This document shows, one piece after another, positions 60,496-64,000 of a stretch of DNA of 64,000 nucleotides (position 1 is the first letter of the stretch; each line of letters starts with the position of its first letter). Both the position numbers and the translations under genes were made by a program. Source of the stretch: a bacterium (lineage in GTDB: Bacteria > Pseudomonadota > Alphaproteobacteria > Rhodobacterales > Rhodobacteraceae). Where the stretch lies: assembly GCA_016124195.1 (NCBI GenBank), contig WGOE01000001.1, positions 186,001 to 250,000 on the forward strand, in the 5' to 3' direction. The notes under the pieces are model-generated. The model saw only the letters and a list, made by a program, of their open reading frames with translations. It did not search any database and had not been told where the DNA came from.

Positions 60496-60516
60496 GCGGG
60501 GGTTTCACACCCCCGC
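60496..60516. terminator. GCGGGGGT-TTCAC-ACCCCCGC hairpin, REP-like Rhodobacteraceae intergenic element
   Basis: Perfect 8-bp stem; followed by ACCCCCGTGGGATATTTTTC. Confidence 0.6.
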
Positions 60517-60578
60517 ACCCCCGTGGGATATTTTTCAACAGATGAATGGGGGGCCGGGGGATCAGGCCGTGCGGCCTT

Positions 60579-61646
60579 TCAGGTGCGGACCACGATCTTC
60601 AGATGCTGGCCCGATGGGTCGAGAAGCGCCTCGAACCCCTTGGCCACGACATCCGCGGCGTCGATCCGGGCTGTGATGACCTTTTCGACCGGGAAGCTGC
60701 CCGAGGCGATCAGGCGGGCGATGCGCGGCCAGACCTGGACGGGGTAGCACCAGGTCGCCTCGACCGTGATGTCCTTGAGCGCCCATTGCATCGCGTCGAT
60801 CGAGGCGCGCTTGATGTGCAGGCCGACCTGCACGACCTTGCCGGCCCGGCGCACCGCATCGACGCAGGCGTTGAGCGAGGCTTCAAGCCCCACACATTCC
60901 AGCGCGACATCGACGCCGACGCCTTCCTCGGTCAGGTCGCGCACCACTTCCAGCAGGTTCTGCGTCTTGGGGTCGACCACCACGGCGTAGGGCGCGATGT
61001 CCGAAATGATCCGGCGACGGTTGGGGTTGGGTTCGGAGACGATGATCACCGAAGCGCCGGCCGCCTTGGCCGCAAGGATGGTCAGGGCGCCGATCGGACC
61101 CGCGCCTGACACCAGCACGGTCGAACCTGCCGTGACACCTCCGCGGTCCACGCCGTACATGGCCACGGCGGCCGGTTCGATCATCGCCCCCTGCTCATCG
61201 GTCAGGCTGTCGGGGATCGGCTGGGCGTTGTAATCCTTGATCACGGCCTGTTCGGCCATGCCGCCCCAGGCCCAGGACAGGCCGACGCAGCCCATCTTGG
61301 GCGACAGGTGATAAAGCCCGCGCTTGCCGAAATAATCGTCGCGCGGAAAGAGCAGTGGCTGGATAGAGATGCGGTCGCCCGCCTTCACATGACTGACCGC
61401 AGAGCCGACTTTCTTCACCCGCGCCGAAAACTCGTGGCCAAGGATCTGCGGGTTGGTGGCACCGGTATAGACATGCGGCGTCTGCGGCGTGACGATCGGC
61501 CCGGCGATGTATTCGTGCAGGTCAGTGCCGCAGATGCCTGTCACGAAGGGTTCGATCATCACGTCATCTGGCAGCAGAACGTCCGAGGGCGGCGCTACAT
61601 CTTCAACCCGGATGTCACGGGCGGCGTGAAAACGGACAGCTCTCAT
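60579..61646 (-). CDS. Zinc-dependent alcohol dehydrogenase (2,3-butanediol dehydrogenase-like)
   Basis: GICGTDLHEYIAGPI, GHEFSARVKKVGSAV, VLVSGAGPIGALTILAAKAAGASVIIVSE; start trimmed to ATG at 61646. Confidence 0.9.
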   Translation of the reverse strand: MRAVRFHAARDIRVEDVAPPSDVLLPDDVMIEPFVTGICGTDLHEYIAGPIVTPQTPHVYTGATNPQILGHEFSARVKKVGSAVSHVKAGDRISIQPLLFPRDDYFGKRGLYHLSPKMGCVGLSWAWGGMAEQAVIKDYNAQPIPDSLTDEQGAMIEPAAVAMYGVDRGGVTAGSTVLVSGAGPIGALTILAAKAAGASVIIVSEPNPNRRRIISDIAPYAVVVDPKTQNLLEVVRDLTEEGVGVDVALECVGLEASLNACVDAVRRAGKVVQVGLHIKRASIDAMQWALKDITVEATWCYPVQVWPRIARLIASGSFPVEKVITARIDAADVVAKGFEALLDPSGQHLKIVVRT

Positions 61647-61828
61647 ATCATCCTCTTTGGTCTTTTGGGCGGGTCGGACACCGCAGGTTTTTCGGATTGG
61701 ATCCTGCTTAGCAAAGCGGGCCCGGCCAGGGACCTGCCTTTTTATCCATTCCGGATGATTCTTTGGCCTCATGATGCGCCGCGCCGCGATATCTTGATCC
61801 TGCCGCAGATGTTTTCGGAGATGCAATC

Positions 61829-62746
61829 GTGACGACACCCCAGACAATTCCTACTGAGATCGGCTGGATCGGGGTCGGCAAGATGGGCAATCCGATGGCC
61901 ACACGCCTGATCGAGGCCGGGCACAAGCTGACGATCTGCGACCCGGTCGCCGAGAATCGGGCGAGCCTTGTCGCACGCGGCGCGCAGGTTTCGGCCAGCG
62001 CCGGCGATGTGGCGGCACGCTGCAACCTGATCTTCGTGACCATCCCCAACGATGCCGTCCTGGCCAGTCTGATCGACGATGGCGAGGACCGCAGCGGTTT
62101 TGTGGGCCAGGTCGGCGCCGGAACCGTGCTGGTCGAGATGAGCACCGTGTCGCCGCAACTGTCCGAGCGCGTGGCCCGTACGCTGGCGCGGCGCGGCGTG
62201 GGCTATCTGCGCTGTCCGATTTCGGGCAGCACCACGCTGGCGCGGGCAGGCAAGCTGACCGCGCTCGCCTCGGGCGACCTGTCGGCCTGGGAGACGGCCG
62301 CGCCGCTTCTGGACCTGCTGGCGGTGCGCAAGTTCTACCTCGGTCAGGGCGAAGAGGCCCGCTACATGAAGCTGGTCTTGAACACGCTGGTCGGAGCCAC
62401 CTCGTCGATCCTGGGCGAGGCGCTGGTGCTGGGCGAACGGGGCGGCCTGACGCCGGGCCAGATGATGGAGGTCATCACCGAAAGCGCCGTCGCCTCGCCG
62501 CTGATCGCCTACAAGCACGAGATGATCGCCCAGATGGATTTCGCGCCGGCTTTTTCTGTCTCGCAGATGATCAAGGACTTCACCCTGATCACCGAGGCCG
62601 GGCGCGACAAGCAGGTGCCGATGTTTGTGGCCAACATGATCCTGCAGCAATATACTGCGGCCTCGAACGCCGGCTATTCCGAGCAGGACTTCTTCTCATT
62701 GTTCGATTGGATGCGCGTTTCGGGCGGGCTTGCGGACCCGGCCTGA
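61829..62746 (+). CDS. 3-hydroxyisobutyrate dehydrogenase-family NAD(P)-dependent oxidoreductase
   Basis: IGWIGVGKMGNPMATRLIEAGHKLTICDP; GYLRCPISGSTTLARAGKLTALASGD; KLVLNTLVGATSSILGEALVLGERGG. Confidence 0.92.
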   Translation: MTTPQTIPTEIGWIGVGKMGNPMATRLIEAGHKLTICDPVAENRASLVARGAQVSASAGDVAARCNLIFVTIPNDAVLASLIDDGEDRSGFVGQVGAGTVLVEMSTVSPQLSERVARTLARRGVGYLRCPISGSTTLARAGKLTALASGDLSAWETAAPLLDLLAVRKFYLGQGEEARYMKLVLNTLVGATSSILGEALVLGERGGLTPGQMMEVITESAVASPLIAYKHEMIAQMDFAPAFSVSQMIKDFTLITEAGRDKQVPMFVANMILQQYTAASNAGYSEQDFFSLFDWMRVSGGLADPA

Positions 62747-62765
62747 GGGCGCCTGAAAGACGGAT

Positions 62766-64000
62766 ATGACTCGCAAGACTGGCAAGCTATCGGACCACGA
62801 ACTCAGCCGCGTGATCGACTTCCTGCGCAAGATCCGCCAGCCGTTCGACGCCTCGATCCCGGGGGCCAAATCGGATCCTTACTGGAACATCGTGCTGGAA
62901 CTGGTGGACAGCCACATCCAGCAACGGTCGGTCGATCTGTCCACGCTGGTTGAACTGTCGCAAGCCAGCTGGGGCACGGCCAACCGCCTGATCACCAAGC
63001 TGATCGAGGATGGGCTGATCACCCGGGTGCCGCGCGGGCCCAAGCACAAGACCTCGTTCCTGGCGCCCAGCGATGACCTTCTGACCCATTTCATCGACTA
63101 TGCCGCCCAGGTGAAGGCGCAACTGGCCAAGACATTCGGCCTGCGGTCGGGCAGCGAGACCGACGAATATTACTTCGGCGGATCCTATTTCGCCGCCCAT
63201 ATCATCTCGCCCGTTCAGGGTACGGACATCAGTTCGACGGCGCTGCGCAACCTGCGCTTCCTGCTGCATGACGACAATTACTTCGCCTCGATGCGCAACA
63301 TGTGGTCGGATTTCCGCAACGACATTGGCCGGAAAAGCAGCTTCGACCTGCGCCACCTGCCAGAGCTTTACGAGCAGGCTGAAGTGGCGCTCAGCGATCC
63401 GTCCACCGCCTATGACGTGGTGGCGGTCAACATGCCCTGGCTTGGGCGCTTTGCCGATGCGGGGCTTTTGGCCTCGCTGGACGATGTGCTGCCGCAGGCG
63501 CCGATCAACCCCTTGGACTTTCACCCCTCGGTCTGGAACACGGGCCGCTGGAACGGCCAGCATTACGGCATCCCGATCTATTGCACGGTCGAGATCCTGA
63601 CCGCCCGGCGCGACCTGTTCGAGGCGGCCGGCCTGTCCTATCCGCGCACCTTCGACGAAACCATCGCCGCCGCCCGCGCCCTGCACCGCCCCGACCGCGA
63701 GCAATACGGCATATCCTGGAACGGTGCGCGGGGCATGACGATCGCGCATGCCTTCATGTTCTTCATGGCCTCGTCCCAGGGCTCGGTGATCGAGATTCCG
63801 CGCAAGACGGAAAACTGGCTGGACAGTTTCGACCCGCGCAACCTCAAGCTGCGGATCAACAGCGACGAGGGTCTGGCCGCGCTGGAGTTCATGCGCCAAC
63901 TTGTCGAAGTGTCCCCGCCGGGGATCGAAACCTTTGACGCCGACCGCAATCTGGAATGCTTCATGTCCGGTTCGGCCGCGATGAGCTATTCCTGGACGAT
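62766..64000 (+). CDS. Winged-helix DNA-binding domain fused to extracellular-solute-binding-protein (family 1) domain; truncated by window end
   Basis: Translated by hand (absent from the ORF track because it has no stop): MTRKTGKLSDHELSRVIDFLRKIRQ...LSQASWGTANRLITKLIEDGLITRVPRGPKHKTSFLAPS then ...STAYDVVAVNMPWLGRFADAGLLASLDDVLP...WNGQHYGIPIYCTVEILTARRDLFEAAGLSYPRTFDETIAAARALHRPDREQYGISW. Confidence 0.85.
   Translation, partial: MTRKTGKLSDHELSRVIDFLRKIRQPFDASIPGAKSDPYWNIVLELVDSHIQQRSVDLSTLVELSQASWGTANRLITKLIEDGLITRVPRGPKHKTSFLAPSDDLLTHFIDYAAQVKAQLAKTFGLRSGSETDEYYFGGSYFAAHIISPVQGTDISSTALRNLRFLLHDDNYFASMRNMWSDFRNDIGRKSSFDLRHLPELYEQAEVALSDPSTAYDVVAVNMPWLGRFADAGLLASLDDVLPQAPINPLDFHPSVWNTGRWNGQHYGIPIYCTVEILTARRDLFEAAGLSYPRTFDETIAAARALHRPDREQYGISWNGARGMTIAHAFMFFMASSQGSVIEIPRKTENWLDSFDPRNLKLRINSDEGLAALEFMRQLVEVSPPGIETFDADRNLECFMSGSAAMSYSWT

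Noticed and set aside
58633-60747. 704-aa plus-strand ORF
   Set aside because: Antisense to the intradiol dioxygenase and maleylacetate reductase
62787-63899. 370-aa minus-strand ORF
   Set aside because: Antisense to the HTH-SBP fusion, whose plus-strand translation shows two recognisable domains
1-64000. tRNA, rRNA, transposase or prophage genes
   Set aside because: None recognised; intergenic spaces are mostly short and no such motifs were seen by eye

Overview
High-GC alphaproteobacterial chromosome segment, Rhodobacteraceae-like by gene content and codon style; the taxon is inferred and no search was run. No rRNA, tRNA, CRISPR array or transposase was recognised. Main blocks: (1) C-terminus of a 2-hydroxyacid dehydrogenase, a TPP enzyme, an MDR oxidoreductase and an asymmetric heterodimeric ABC exporter (1-7.1 kb). 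(2) A complete phosphonate/C-P lyase locus: phnC-D-E-E, hexapeptide acetyltransferase, divergent phnM paralogue, phnF, phnGHIJKLN, DUF1045 protein and canonical phnM (7.2-20.8 kb). It has a clear palindromic PhnF-type operator and hairpins flanking phnD. (3) A surface/secretion island with two RTX proteins, one repeat-only and one carrying a clan GH-A-like glycosidase domain, plus two alpha/beta-hydrolase-like proteins (21-28.9 kb). (4) A two-domain CaiB/BaiF CoA transferase, GMC oxidoreductase, two LysR regulators and small redox proteins (29-38.4 kb). (5) A glycine-betaine-type ABC transporter with a fused double permease, and valine-catabolism-type acyl-CoA dehydrogenase and hydrolase (38.5-44.8 kb). 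(6) A three-gene orphan operon: an exported TPR-like protein and two giant helical proteins of 984 and 1185 aa with no recognisable family (44.9-52.0 kb). (7) A NitT/TauT-type ABC transporter with tandem paralogous binding proteins, a TctDE-type two-component system and hydroxyquinol-pathway enzymes. This block ends in an unlisted ORF that runs off the window and fuses a winged-helix DNA-binding domain to a solute-binding-protein domain (52.3-64 kb). The strongest candidates for something undescribed are the giant orphan operon and the HTH-SBP fusion.
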